Shown: one piece after another, positions 26,199 to 38,700 of the stretch
How the letters are laid out: the number at the start of each line of letters is the position of its first letter
Position numbering within the stretch: position 1 is the first letter of the stretch
Assembly (NCBI RefSeq): GCF_029227915.1
Contig: NC_079878.1
Location: forward strand, 18,044,001-18,108,000
From: Hydractinia symbiolongicarpus
Lineage: Eukaryota; Cnidaria; Hydrozoa; Anthoathecata; Hydractiniidae
DNA: 64,000 nt
Direction of reading: 5' to 3'
Made by a program: the position numbers and the translations under genes
The notes under the pieces: model-generated
Seen by the model: the letters and a program-made list of their open reading frames with translations, nothing else
The model's database searches: none
Told to the model about the DNA's origin: nothing

Positions 26199-26427
26199 CA
26201 TAGAACACCATCAACTGCATGCACGACCTTCTAAAATTTGTAGTACGGTCTTATGAGGGCTAATAGGGGCCTTATACGCAAATTACGTGCTTCTACGAGC
26301 ATAGACCGGTGAGGATCGGTTCAGTCTTTCCACTCTCAATGGACTACGACGTCTCAAGTGGTTTTCCAATCCGCAATGGCCATAAAAAACCGTCAAGTAC
26401 GAGCACAGTCTTCCAAAAGGTTATAAT

Positions 26428-28277
26428 ACTGTCTTATGCAGCCTAATTGGGGCCTTATACATGAATTACGTGCTTCTACGAGCATAGATCGGTGAGGATC
26501 GGTTCAGTCTTTCCACTCTCAATGGGCTACGACGTCTCAAGTAGTTTTCCAATTCGCAATGGCCATAAAAAACCGTCAAGTACGTGCACAGTCTTCCAAA
26601 AGGTTATAATACGGCATATTGCAGGCTAATAAGGGTCTTCCACGTAAATGACGTGCTTCTACGAGCATAGAGAGGTGGCCACAGGTATAGTCCTTGCACT
26701 CTTAATGGACTACGACGCGTCAAGTCGTTTTCCATTCCTCAGTGGCCATAGAACACCATCAAATACATGCGCAGTCTTCTAAAGGCTGTATTACGGCTTA
26801 TTGCAGCCTAATAGGGGCCTTATACGTGAATTACGTGCTTCTACGAGTATAGACCGGTGAGGATCGGTTCAGTCTTTTCACTCTCAATGGACTACGACGT
26901 CTCAAGTGGTTTTCCAATCCGCAATGGCCATAAAAAACCGTCAAGTACGTGCACAGTCTTCCAAAAGTTATAATACGGTCTTATGCAGCCTAATAGGGGC
27001 CTTATACGTGAATTACGTGCTTCTACGAGCATATCGGTGAGGATCGGTTCAGTCTTTCCACTCTCAATGGATTACGACGTCTCAACTAGTTTTATAATCC
27101 GCAATGGCCATAAAAAACCGTCAAGTACGTGCACAGTCTTCCAAAAGGTTATAATACCGTCTTTTGCAGCCTAATAAGGGCCTTACACGTAAATGACATG
27201 CTTCTACGAGCATAGACCGGCGGGGATCAGTCTAATCCTTTCACACTCTATGAACTACGACGCCTCAAGTCGTTTTCCATTCTGCAATGGCCATAGAACA
27301 CCATCAACTGCATGCACGGCCTTCTAAAATTTGTAGTACGGTCTTATGCAGCATAATAGAGGCCTTATACGTGAATTACGTGCTTCTACGAGTATAGACC
27401 GGTGAGGATAAATGACATGCTTCTACGAGCATAGACCGGCGGGGATCAGTCTAATCCTTTCACACTCTATGAACTACGACGCCTCAAATCGTTTTCTATT
27501 CCGCAATAGCCATAGAACACCGTCAAGTACGTGCACAATCTTCTAAAGGTTATAATACGGCCTTTTGCAGCCTAATAAGAGCCTAACACGCAAGTCACGA
27601 CCTTCCCGGAGCCCAGAATTGTTGCCATAGGTCTAGTCATTCCAGTCATCATGAACTACGACGCCTCAAGTCGTTTTCCATTCTGCAATGGCCATAGAAC
27701 ACCATCAACTGCATGCACGACCTTCTAAAATTTGTAGTACGGTCTTTTGCAGCCTAATAGGGGCCTTATACGTTAATTACGTGCTTCTACGAGCATAGAC
27801 CGGTGAGGATCGGTTCAGTCTTTCCACTCTAATTGGACTACGACGTCTCAAGTCGTTTTCCATTCCGCAATGGCCATAGAACACCGTCAAGTACGTACTC
27901 AGTCTTCCAAAACGTTATAATACGGCCTTTGGCTGTCGAATAAAGGCCTTACATGTAAATGACGAGCTTCTACGAGCAAACACCGGCGGGGATCAGTCTA
28001 GTCCTCTCGCACTCCATGAACTACGACGCCTCAAATCGTTTTCTATTCCGCAATGGCCATAGAACACCGTCAAGTACGTGCACAAACTTCTAAAGGTTAT
28101 AATACGGCCTTTTGCAGCCTAATAAGAGCCTAACACGTAAATCACGACCTTCCCGGAGCCCAGACTTGTTGCCATAGGTCTAGTCCTTCCACTCATCATG
28201 GACTACGACGCCTCAAGTCGTTTTTCATTCTGCAATGGCCATAGAACACCATCAACTGCATGCACGGCCTTCTAAAA
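26428..28277. repeat. Mosaic linker between superunits A and B
   Basis: This is satellite sequence bridging the end of A and the start of B. It is stitched from segments seen elsewhere. The first part, about 26428-26610, resembles the monomer near 8290-8470 (shared words CTAATTGGGGCC and CCAATTCGCAATG). About 26610-27895 copies about 1870-3154 at offset 24,741, including the 37-bp duplication marker. About 27896-28277 copies about 6989-7370 at offset 20,907, through the word GGCTGTCGAA. No unique sequence and no gene is present. The counterpart upstream of A would lie outside the window. Confidence 0.8.
27374..27446. repeat. 37-bp internal duplication in a monomer, linker
   Basis: This is the same junction, at offset 24,741 from the site at 2633. 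It is one of the proofs that the linker copies that part of A. Confidence 0.86.
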
Positions 28278-29052
28278 TTTGTAGTACGGTCTTTTGCAGC
28301 CTAATAGGGGCCTTATACGTGAATGACGCGCTTCTACGAGCATAGACAGGTGGCAGAAGGTCTAGTCCTTCCACTCATCATGGACTACGACGCCTCAAGT
28401 CGTTTTCCATTCAGCAATGGCCATAGAACAATGTGAAGTACGTGCACAGTCTTCCAAAAGGTTATAACACGGCCTTTTGCAGCCTAATAAAGGCCTTACA
28501 AGTAAATGACGTGCTTCTACCAGCATAGACAGGTGGCCATTGGTCTAGTCCTTGCACTCTTAATGGACTACGACGTCTCAAGTGGTTTTCCAATCCGCAA
28601 TGGCCATAAAAAACCGTCAAGTACGTGCACAGTCTTCCAAAAGGTTATAATACTGTCTTATGCAGCCTAATAGGGGCCTTATACATGAATTACGTGCTTC
28701 TACGAGCATAGATCGGTGAGGATCGGTTCAGTCTTTCCACTCTCAATGGATTACGACGTCTCAACTAGTTTTATAATCCGCAATGGCCATAAAAAACCGT
28801 CAAGTACGTGCACTGTCTTCCAAAAGGTTATAATACCGTCTTTTGCAGCCTAATAAGGGCTTTACACGTAAATGACATGCTTCTACGAGCATAGACCGGC
28901 GGGGATCAGTCTAATCCTTTCACACTCTATGAACTACGACGCCTCAAGTCGTTTTCCATTCTGCAATGGCCATAGAACACCATCAACTGCATGCACGGCC
29001 TTCTAAAATTTGTAGTACGGTCTTATGCAGCATAATAGGGGCCTTATACGTG

Positions 29053-29125
29053 AATTACGTGCTTCTACGAGTATAGACCGGTGAGGATAAATGACATGCT
29101 TCTACGAGCATAGACCGGCGGGGAT
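29053..29125. repeat. 37-bp internal duplication in a monomer, B
   Basis: This is the B counterpart of 776-848 at offset 28,277. Confidence 0.87.
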
Positions 29126-30909
29126 CAGTCTAATCCTTTCACACTCTATGAACTACGACGCCTCAAATCGTTTTCTATTCCGCAATAGCCATAGAACACC
29201 GTCAAGTACGTGCACAAACTTCTAAAGGTTATAATACGGCCTTTTGCAGCCTAATAAGAGCCTAACACGTAAATCACGACCTTCCCGGAGCCCAGACTTG
29301 TTGCCATAGGTCTAGTCCTGCCACTCATCATGGACTACGACGCCTCAAGTCGTTTTTCATTCTGCAATGGCCATAGAACACCATCAACTGCATGCACGGC
29401 CTTCTAAAATTTGTAGTACGGTCTTTTGCAGCCTAATAGGGGCCTTATACATGAATTACGTGCTTCTACGAGCATAGACCGGTGAGGATCGGTTCAGTCT
29501 TTCCACTCTCAATGGACTACGACGTCTCAAGTGGTTTTCCATTCCGCAATGGCCATGGAACACCGTCAAGTACGTGCACAATCTTCTAAAGGATATAATA
29601 CGGCCTATTGCAGGCTAATAAGGGTCTTCCACGTAAATGACGTGCTTTTACGAGCATAAACAGGTGGCCACAGGTATAGTCCTTGCACTCTTAATGGACT
29701 ACGACGCGTCAAGTCGTTTTCCATTCCTCAGTGGCCATAGAACAGCATCAACTACATGCGCAGTCTTCTAAAGGCTGTAATACGGCTTTTTGCAGCCTAA
29801 CAGGGACCTTACACGTAAATCACGTGCTTCAAGTAGCCTAGACCGGCGGGGATCAGTCTAGTCCTTTCACACTCTATGAACTACGACGCCTCAAATCGTT
29901 TTTCATTCTGCAATGGCCATAGAGCACCATCAACTGCATGCACGGCCTTCTAAAATTTGTAGTACGGTCTTTTGCAGCCTAATAGGTGCCTTATTTGCGA
30001 ATTACGTGCTTCTACAAGCATAGACCGGTGAGGATCGGTTCAGTCTTTCCACTCTCAATGGACTACGACGTCTCAAGTGGTTTTCCATTCCGTAATGGCC
30101 ATGGAACACCGTCAAGTACGTGCACAATCTTCTAAAGGATTTAATACGGCCTATTGCAGGCTAATAAGGGTCTTCCACGTAAATGACGTGCTTCTACGAG
30201 CATAGACAGGTGGCCACAGGTATAGTCCTTGCACTCTTAATGGACTACGACGCGTCAAGTCGCTTTCCATTCCTCAGTGGCCATAGAACACCATCAACTA
30301 CATGCGCAGTCTTCTAAAGGCTGTATTACGGCTTATTGCAGCCTAATAGGGGCCTTATACGTGAATTACGTGCTTCTACGAGTATAGACCAGTGAGGATC
30401 GGTTCAGTCTTTCCGCTCTCAATGGACTACGACGTCTCAAGTGGTTTTCCATCCTGCAATGGCCATAAAAAACCGTCAAGTACGTGCACAGTCTTCCAAA
30501 AGGTTATAATACGGTCTTATTCAGCCTAATAGGGGCCTTATACGTGAATTACGTGCTTCTACGAGCATATCGGTGAGGATCGGTTCAGTCTTTCCACTCT
30601 CAATGGACTACGACGTCTCAACTAGTTTTCCAATCGGCAATGGCCATAAAAAACCGTCAAGTACGTGCACAGTCTTCCAAAAGGTTATAATACCGTCTTT
30701 TGCAGCCTAATAAAGGCCTTACACGTAAATGACATGCTTCTACGAGCATAGACCGGCGGGGATCAGTCTAATCCTTTCACACTCTATGAACTTCGACGCC
30801 TTAAGTCGTTTTCCATTCTGCAATGGCCATAGAACACCATCAACTGCATGCATGGCCTTCTAAAATTTGTAGTACGGTCTTATGCAGCAAAATAGGGGCC
30901 TTATACGTG

Positions 30910-30982
30910 AATTACGTGTTTCTACGAGTATAGACCGGTGAGGATAAATGACATGCTTCTACGAGCATAGACCGGCGGGGAT
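30910..30982. repeat. 37-bp internal duplication in a monomer, B second site
   Basis: This is the B counterpart of 2633-2705 at offset 28,277. Confidence 0.87.
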
Positions 30983-31478
30983 CAGTCTAATCCTTTCACA
31001 CTCTATGAACTACGACACCTCAAATCGTTTTCTATTCCGCAATAGCCATAGAACACCGTCAAGTACGTGCACAATCTTCTAAAGGTTATAATACGGCCTT
31101 TTGCAGCCTAATAAGAGCCTAACATGCAAGTCACGACCTTCCCGGAGCCCAGAATTGTTGCCATAGGTCTAGTCATTCCAGTCATCATGGACTACGACGC
31201 CTCAAGTCGTTTTCCATTCTTTAATGGCCATAGAACACCATCAACTGCATGCACGGCCTTCTAAAATTTGTAGTACGGTCTTTTGCAGCCTAATAGGGGC
31301 CTTATACGTTAATTACGTGCTTCTACGAGCATAGACCGGTGAGGATCGGTTCAGTCTTTCCACTCCAATTGGACTACGACATCTCAAGTCGTTTTCCATT
31401 CCGCAATGGCCATAGAACACCGTCAAGTACGTGCATAGTCTTCCAAAAGGTTATAACACGGCCTTTTGCAGCCTAATA

Positions 31479-31843
31479 AAGGCCTTACACGTAAATGACG
31501 TGCTTCTACCAGCATAGACAGGTGGCCATAGGTCTAGTCCTTGCACTCTTAATGGACTACGACGCATCAAGTCGTTTTCCAGTTCTTAATAGCCATAGAA
31601 CACCGTCAAGTACGTACACAGTCCTCCAAAACGTTATAATACGGCCTTTGGCTGTCGAATAAAGGCCTTACACGTAAATGACGTGCTTCTACGAGCATAT
31701 ACCGGCGGAGATAAGTCTAGTCCTCTCACACTCTATGAACTACGACGCCTCAAATCGTTTTCTATTCCGCAATGGCCACAGAACACCGTCAAGTACGTGC
31801 ACAAACTTCTAAAGGTTATAATACGGCCTTTTGCAGCCTAATA
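31479..31843. repeat. Two-monomer segment present in B, absent in A
   Basis: These 365 bp are missing from A at 3201/3202. They closely match the monomers at about 33.48-33.84 kb, including GTCCTCCAAAACG and GGCCACAGAACACC. The B arrangement fits the 11-mer order, so a deletion in A is more likely than an insertion in B. Confidence 0.85.
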
Positions 31844-32072
31844 AGAGCCTAACACGTAAATCACGACCTTCCCGGAGCCCAGACTTGTTGCCATGGGTCT
31901 AGTCCTTTCACTCATCATGGACTACGATGCCTCAAGTCGTTTTTCATTCTGCAATGGCCATAGAACACCATCAACTGCCTGCACGGCCTTCTAAAATTTG
32001 TAGTACGGTCTTTTGCAGCCTAATAGGGGCCTTATACGTGAATGACGCGCTTCTACGAGCATAGACAGGTGG

Positions 32073-34080
32073 CAGAATGTCTAGTCCTTCCTCTCATCAT
32101 GGACTACGGCGCCTCAAGTCGTTTTCCATTCAGCAATGGCCATAGAACAATGTGAAGTACGTGCACAGTCTTCTAAAAGGTTATAACACGGCCTTTTGCA
32201 GCCTAATAAAGGCCTTACAAGTAAATGACGTGCTTCTACCAGCATAGACAGGTGGCCATAGGTCTAGTCCTTGCACTCTTAATGGACTACGACGTCTCAA
32301 GTGGTTTTCCAATCCGCAATGGCCATAAAAAACCGTCAAGTACGTGCACAGTCTTCCAAAAGGTTATAATACTGTCTTATGCAGCCTAATAGGGGCCTTA
32401 TACATGAATTACGTGCTTCTACGAGCATAGATCGGTGAGGATCGGTTCAGTCTTTCCACTCTCAATGGACTACGACGTCTCAAGTAGTTTTCCAATCCGC
32501 AATGGCCATAAAAAACCGTCAAGTACGTGCACAGTCTTCCAAAAGGTTATAATACGGCCTTTTGCAGCCAATAAAGGCCTTACACGTAAATGACATGCTT
32601 CTACGAGCATAGACCGGCGGGGATCATTCTAATCCTTTCACACTCTATGAACTACGACGCCTCAAATCGTTTTCTATTCCGCAATGGCCATAAAACAACG
32701 TCAAGTACGTGCACAGTCTTCCAAAAGGTTATAACACGGCCTTTTGCAGCCTAATAAAGGCCTTACACGTAAATGACGTGCTTCTACCAGCATAGACAGG
32801 GGGCCATAGGTCTAGTCCTTGCACTCTTAATGGACTACGACGCATCAAGTCGTTTTCCAGTCCTCAATAGCCATAGAACACCGTCAAGTACGTGCACAGT
32901 CTTCCAAAACGTTATAATACGGCCTTTGGCTGTCGAATAAAGGCCTTACACGTAAATGACGTGCTTCTACGAGCATAGACCGGCGGGGATCAGTCTAATC
33001 CTTTCACACTCTATGAACTACGACGCCTCAAATCGTTTTCTATTCCGCAATAGCCATAGAACACCGTCAAGTACGTGCACAATCTTCTAAAGGTTATAAT
33101 ACGGCCTTTTGCAGCCTAATAAGAGCCTAACATGCAAGTCACGACCTTCCCGGAGCCCAGAATTGTTGCCATAGGTCTAGTCATTCCAGTCATCATGGAC
33201 TACGACGCCTCAAGTCGTTTTTCATTCTGCAATGGCCATAGAACACCATCAACTGCCTGCACGGCCTTCTAAAATTTGTAGTACGGTCTTTTGCAGCCTA
33301 ATAGGGGCCTTATACGTTAATTACGTGCTTCTACGAGCATAGACCGGTGAGGATCGGTTCAGTCTTTCCACTCCAATTGGACTACGACATCTCAAGTCGT
33401 TTTCCATTCCGCAATGGCCATAGAACACCGTCAAGTACGTGCATAGTCTTCCAAAAGGTTATAACACGGTCTTTTGCAGCCTAATAAAGGCCTTACACGT
33501 AAATGACGTGCTTCTACCAGCATAGACAGGTGGCCATAGGTCTAGTCCTTGCACTCTTAATGGACTACGACGCATCAAGTCGTTTTCCAGTCCTCAATAG
33601 CCATAGAACACCGTCAAGTACGTACACAGTCCTCCAAAACGTTATAATACGGCCTTTGGCTGTCGAATAAAGGCCTTACACGTAAATGACGTGCTTCTAC
33701 GAGCATAGACCGGCGGGGATAAGTCTAGTCCTCTCACACTCTATGAACTACGACGCCTCAAATCGTTTTCTATTCCGCAATGGCCACAGAACACCGTCAA
33801 GTACGTGCACAAACTTCTAAATGTTATAATACGGCCTTTTGCAGCCTAATAAGAGCCTAACACGTAAATCACGACCTTCCCGGAGCCCAGACTTGTTGCC
33901 ATAGGTCTAGTCCTTTCACTCATCATGGACTACGACGCCTCAAGTCGTTTTTCATTCTGCAATGGCCATAGAACACCATCAACTGCCTGCACGGCCTTCT
34001 AAAATTTGTAGTACGGTCTTTTGCAGCCTAATAGGGGCCTTATACGTGAATGACGCGCTTCTACGAGCATAGACAGGTGG
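32073..34080. repeat. 11-mer HOR unit 1, superunit B
   Basis: This is the counterpart of the unit at 3431 (offset 28,642). The marker CAGAATGTC recurs exactly 2,008 bp later at 34081, so B keeps the full 11-mer period here. Confidence 0.87.
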
Positions 34081-35722
34081 CAGAATGTCTAGTCCTTCCT
34101 CTCATCATGGACTACGGCGCCTCAAGTCGTTTTCCATTCAGCAATGGCCATAGAACAATGTGAAGTACGTGCACAGTCTTCTAAAAGGTTATACCACGGC
34201 CTTTTGCAGCCTAATAAAGGCCTTACAAGTAAATGACGTGCTTCTACCAGCATAGACCGGCGGGGATCATTCTAATCCTTTCACACTCTATGAACTACGA
34301 CGCCTCAAATCGTTTTCTATTCCGCAATGGCCATAGAACAACGTCAAGTACGTGCACAGTCTTCCAAAAGGTTATAACACGGCCTTTTGCAGCCTAATAA
34401 AGGCCTTACACGTAAATGACGTGCTTCTACCAGCATAGACAGGTGGCCATAGGTCTAGTCCTTGCACTCTTAATGGACTACGACGCATCAAGTCGTTTTC
34501 CAGTCCTCAATAGCCATAGAACACCGTCAAGTACGTGCACAGTCTTCCAAAACGTTATAATACGGCCTTTGGCTGTCGAATAAAGGCCTTACACGTAAAT
34601 GACGTGCTTCTACGAGCATAGACCGGCGGGGATCAGTCTAATCCTTTCACACTCCATGAACTACGACGGCTCAAATCGTTTTCTATCCTGCAATAGCCAT
34701 AGAACACCGTCAAGTACGTGCACAATCTTCTAAAGGTTACAATACGGCCTTTTGCAGCCTAATAAGAGCCTAACACGCAAGTCACGACCTTCCCGGAGCC
34801 CAGAATTGTTGCCATAGGTCTAGTCATTCCAGTCATCATGGACTACGACGCCTCAAGTCGTTTTCCATTCTTCAATGGCCATAGAACACCATCAACTGCA
34901 TGCACGGCCTTCTAAAATTTGTAGTACGGTCTTTTGCAGCCTAATAGGGGCCTTATACGTTAATTACGTGCTTCTACGAGCATAGACCGGTGAGGATCGG
35001 TTCAGTCTTTCCACTCCAATTGGACTACGACATCTCAAGTCGTTTTCCATTCCGCAATGGCCATAGAACACCGTCAAGTACGTGCATTGTCTTCCAAAAG
35101 GTTATAATACGGCCTTTTGCAGCCTAATAAAGACCTTACACGTAAATGACGTGCTTCTACGAGCATAGACAGGTGGCCATAGGTCTAGTTCTTGCACTCA
35201 TTATGGACCACGACGCCCAAGTCGTTTTCCATACTGCAATGGCCATAGAACACCGTCAAGTACGTACACAGTCTTCCAAAACGTTATAATACGGCCTTTG
35301 GCTGTCGAATAAAGGCCTTACACGTAAATGACGTGCTTCTACGAGCACACACCGGCGGGGATCAGTCTAGTCCTCTCACACTCTATGAACTACGACGCCT
35401 TAAATCGTTTTCTATTCCGCAATGGCCATAGAACACCGTCAAGTACGTGCACAAACTTCTAAAGGTTATAATACGGCCTTTTGCAGCCTAATAAGAGCCT
35501 AACACGTAAATCACGACCTTACCGGAGCCCAGACTTGTTGCCATAGGTCTAGTCCTTTCACTCATCACGGACTACGACGCCTCAAGTCGTTTTTCATTCT
35601 GCAATGGCCATAGAACACCATCAACTGCCTGCACGGCCTTCTAAAATTTGTAGTACGGTCTTTTGCAGCCTAATAGGGGCCTTATACGTGAATGACGCGC
35701 TTCTACAAGCATAGACAGGTGG
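34081..35722. repeat. 11-mer HOR unit 2, superunit B, two monomers short
   Basis: The next marker (CAGAAGGTC) is at 35723, only 1,642 bp on. That is 366 bp, or two monomers, shorter than the A counterpart. The join lies just after AGCATAGAC at 34249-34257, where a monomer beginning CAGGTGG in A has been replaced by one beginning CGGCGGGG. Confidence 0.87.
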
Positions 35723-38700
35723 CAGAAGGTCTAGTCCTTCCTCTCATCATGGACTACGGCGCCTCAAGTCGTTTTCCATTCAGCAATGGCCATAGAACAA
35801 TGTGAAGTACGTGCACAATCTTCTAAAAGGTTATAACACGGCCTTTTGCAGCCTAATAAAGGCCTTACAAGTAAATGACGTGCTTCTACCAGCATAGATC
35901 GGTGAGGATCGGTTCAGTCTTTCCACTCTCAATGGACTACGACGTCTCAAGTATTTTTCCAATCCGCAATGGCCATAAAAAACCGTCAAGTACGTGCACA
36001 GTCTTCCAAAAGGTTATAATACGGCCTTTTGCAGCCTAATAAAGGCCTTACACGTAAATGACATGCTTCTACGAGCATAGACCGGCGGAGATCAGTCTAG
36101 TCCTCTCACACTCTATGAACTACGACGCCTCAAATCGTTTTCTATTCCGCAATGGCCATAGAACACCGTCAAGTACGTGCACAAACTTCTAAAGGTTATA
36201 ATACGGCCTTTTGCAGCCGAATAAGAGCCTAACACGTAAATCACGACCTTCCCGGAGCACAGACTTGTTGCCATAGGTCTAGTCCTTCCACTCATCACGG
36301 ACTACGACGCCTCAAGTCGTTTTTCATTCTGCAATGGCCATAGAACACCATCAACTGCATGCACGGCCTTCTAAAATTTGTAGTACTGTCTTTTGCAGCC
36401 TAATAGGGGCCTTATACGTGAATGAGGCGCTTCTACGAGCATAGACAGGTGGAAAAAGGTCTAGTCCTTGCACTCTTAATGGACTACGACGTCTCAAGTG
36501 GTTTTCCAATCCGCAATGGCCATAGAAAACCGTCAAGTACGTGCACAATCTTCCAAAAGGTTATATTACTGTCTTATGCAGCCTAATTGGGGCCTTATAC
36601 ATGAATTACGAGCTTCTACGAGCATAGATCGGTGAGGATCGGTTTAGTCTTTCCACTCTCAATTGACTACGACGTCTCAAGTAGTTTTCCAATTCGCAAT
36701 GGTCATAAAAAACCGTCAAGTACGTGCACAGTCTTCCAAAAGGTTATAATACGGCCTTTTGCAGCCTAATAAATGCCTTACACGTAAATGACATGCTTCT
36801 ACGAGCATAGACCGGCGGGGATCAGTCTAATCCTTTCACACTCTATTAACTACGACGCCTCAAATCGTTTTCTATTCCGCAATGGCCATAGAACACCGTC
36901 AAGTACGTGCACAATCTTCTAAAGGTTTTAATACGGTCTTTTGCAGCCTAATAAGAGCCTAACACGTAAATCACGGCCTTCCCGAGCCCAGACTTGCTGT
37001 CATAGGTCTAGTCCTTCCACTCATCATGGACTACGACGCCTCAAGTCGTTTTCCATTCCGCAATGACCATAAAAAACCGTCAAGTACGTGCACAGTCTTC
37101 CAAAAGGTTATAATACGGCCTTTTGCAGCCTAATAAAGACCTTACACGTAAATGACGTGCTTCTACGAGAATAGACAGGTGGCCATAGGTCTAGTTCTTG
37201 CACTCATTATGGACCACGACGCCCAAGTCGTTTTCCATACTGCAATGGCCATAGAACACCATCAACTGCATGCACGGTGTTCTAAAATTTGTAGTACGGT
37301 CTTTTGCAGCCTAATAGGGCCTTATACGTGAATGACGTGCTTCTACGAGCATAGACAGGTGGCCATAGGTCTAGTCCTTGCACTCTTAATACACTATGAC
37401 GCATCAAGTCGTTTTCCATTCCTCAATGGCCATAGAACACCATCAACTACATGCGCAGTCTTCTAAATGCTGTAATACGGCTTTTTTGCAGCCTAACAGG
37501 GACCTTACACGTAAATCACGTGCTTCAAGTAGCCTAGATCGGCGGGGATCAGTCTAGTCCTTCCACCAATCATGGACTACGACGCCTCAAGTCGTCTTTC
37601 ATTCTGCAATGGCCATAGAACACCATCAACTGCATGCACGGCCTTCTAAAATTTGTAGTACGGTCTTTTGCAGCCTAATAGGGGCCTTATACGTGAATTA
37701 CGTGCTTCTACGAGCATAGACCGGTGAGGATCGGTTCAGTCTTTCCACTCTCAATGGACTACGACGTCTCAAGTGGTTTTCCATTCCGCAATGGCCATGG
37801 AACACCGTCAAGTACGTGCACAATCTTCTAAAGGATATAATACGGCTATTGCAGGCTTATAAGGGTCTTCCACGTAAATGACGTGCTTTTACGAGCATAG
37901 ACAGGTGGCAACAGGTATAGTCCTTGCACTCTTATTGGACTACGACGCGTCAAGTCGTTTTCCATTCCTCAGTGGCCATAGAACACCATCAACTACATGC
38001 GCAGTCTTCTAAAGGCTGTATTACGGCTTATTGCAGCCTAATAGGGGCCTTACACGTAAATCACGTGCTTCAAGTAGCCTAGACTTGTGTGGATCGGTCT
38101 AGTCCTTCAGTTCTCAATGAACTGCGTTGCCTCAAGTCATTTTCCATTCCGCAATGGCCATAGCACACCGTCAAGTACGTGAACATTCTTCTAAAGGTTA
38201 TAATACGGTCTTTTGCATGCTAATAAGCGCCTTACACGTGAATGACGTGCTTCTACGACCATAGACCGGTGGGGATTGCTCTAGTCCTTCCACTGTCAAT
38301 GGTCTACGACGCCTCAAGTCGTTTTCCATTCCCCAATAGCCATAGAACACAATCAAGTACGTGCACAGTCTTCTAAAGATTAAAATACGGCCTTCTGCAG
38401 CCTAATAAGAGCCTAACACGTAAATCACGACCTTCCCGGAGCCCAGACTTGTTGCCATAGGTCTAGTCATTCCACTCATCATGGACTACAACGCCTCAAG
38501 TCGTTTTCCATTCTGCAATGCCCATAGAACACCATCAACTACATGCGCAGTCTTCTAAAGGCTGTAATACGGCTTTTGCAGCCTAACAGGGACCTTACAC
38601 TTAAATCACGTGTTTCAAGTAGCCTAGACCGGCGGGGATCAGTCTAGTCCTTTCACACTCTATGAACTACGACGCCTTAAATCGTTTTCTATTCCGCAAT

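Larger units (their letters stand above)
1..26427. repeat. Superunit A (first ~28-kb HOR copy)
   Basis: This is the first copy of a very long higher-order repeat. Bases 1-3201 match 28278-31478 at offset 28,277. The match continues to 26427/53741 through seven blocks with shifted offsets. About 10 single-base differences were noticed in the first 3.2 kb. An example is the G at 2244, which is T at 30521 and destroys an ATG. Including the linker, the superunit is about 155 monomers. The true left edge may lie outside the window. A carries extra material relative to B at 5616-5981, 17059-18745, one 1,508-bp unit near 19.1-22.1 kb and one 728-bp unit near 23.9-25.3 kb. Confidence 0.92.

Noticed and set aside
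26428-28277. Linker as a transposon or unique insertion between superunits
   Set aside because: It consists entirely of ordinary monomers matching 1870-3154 and 6989-7370. It has no terminal repeats or coding capacity.
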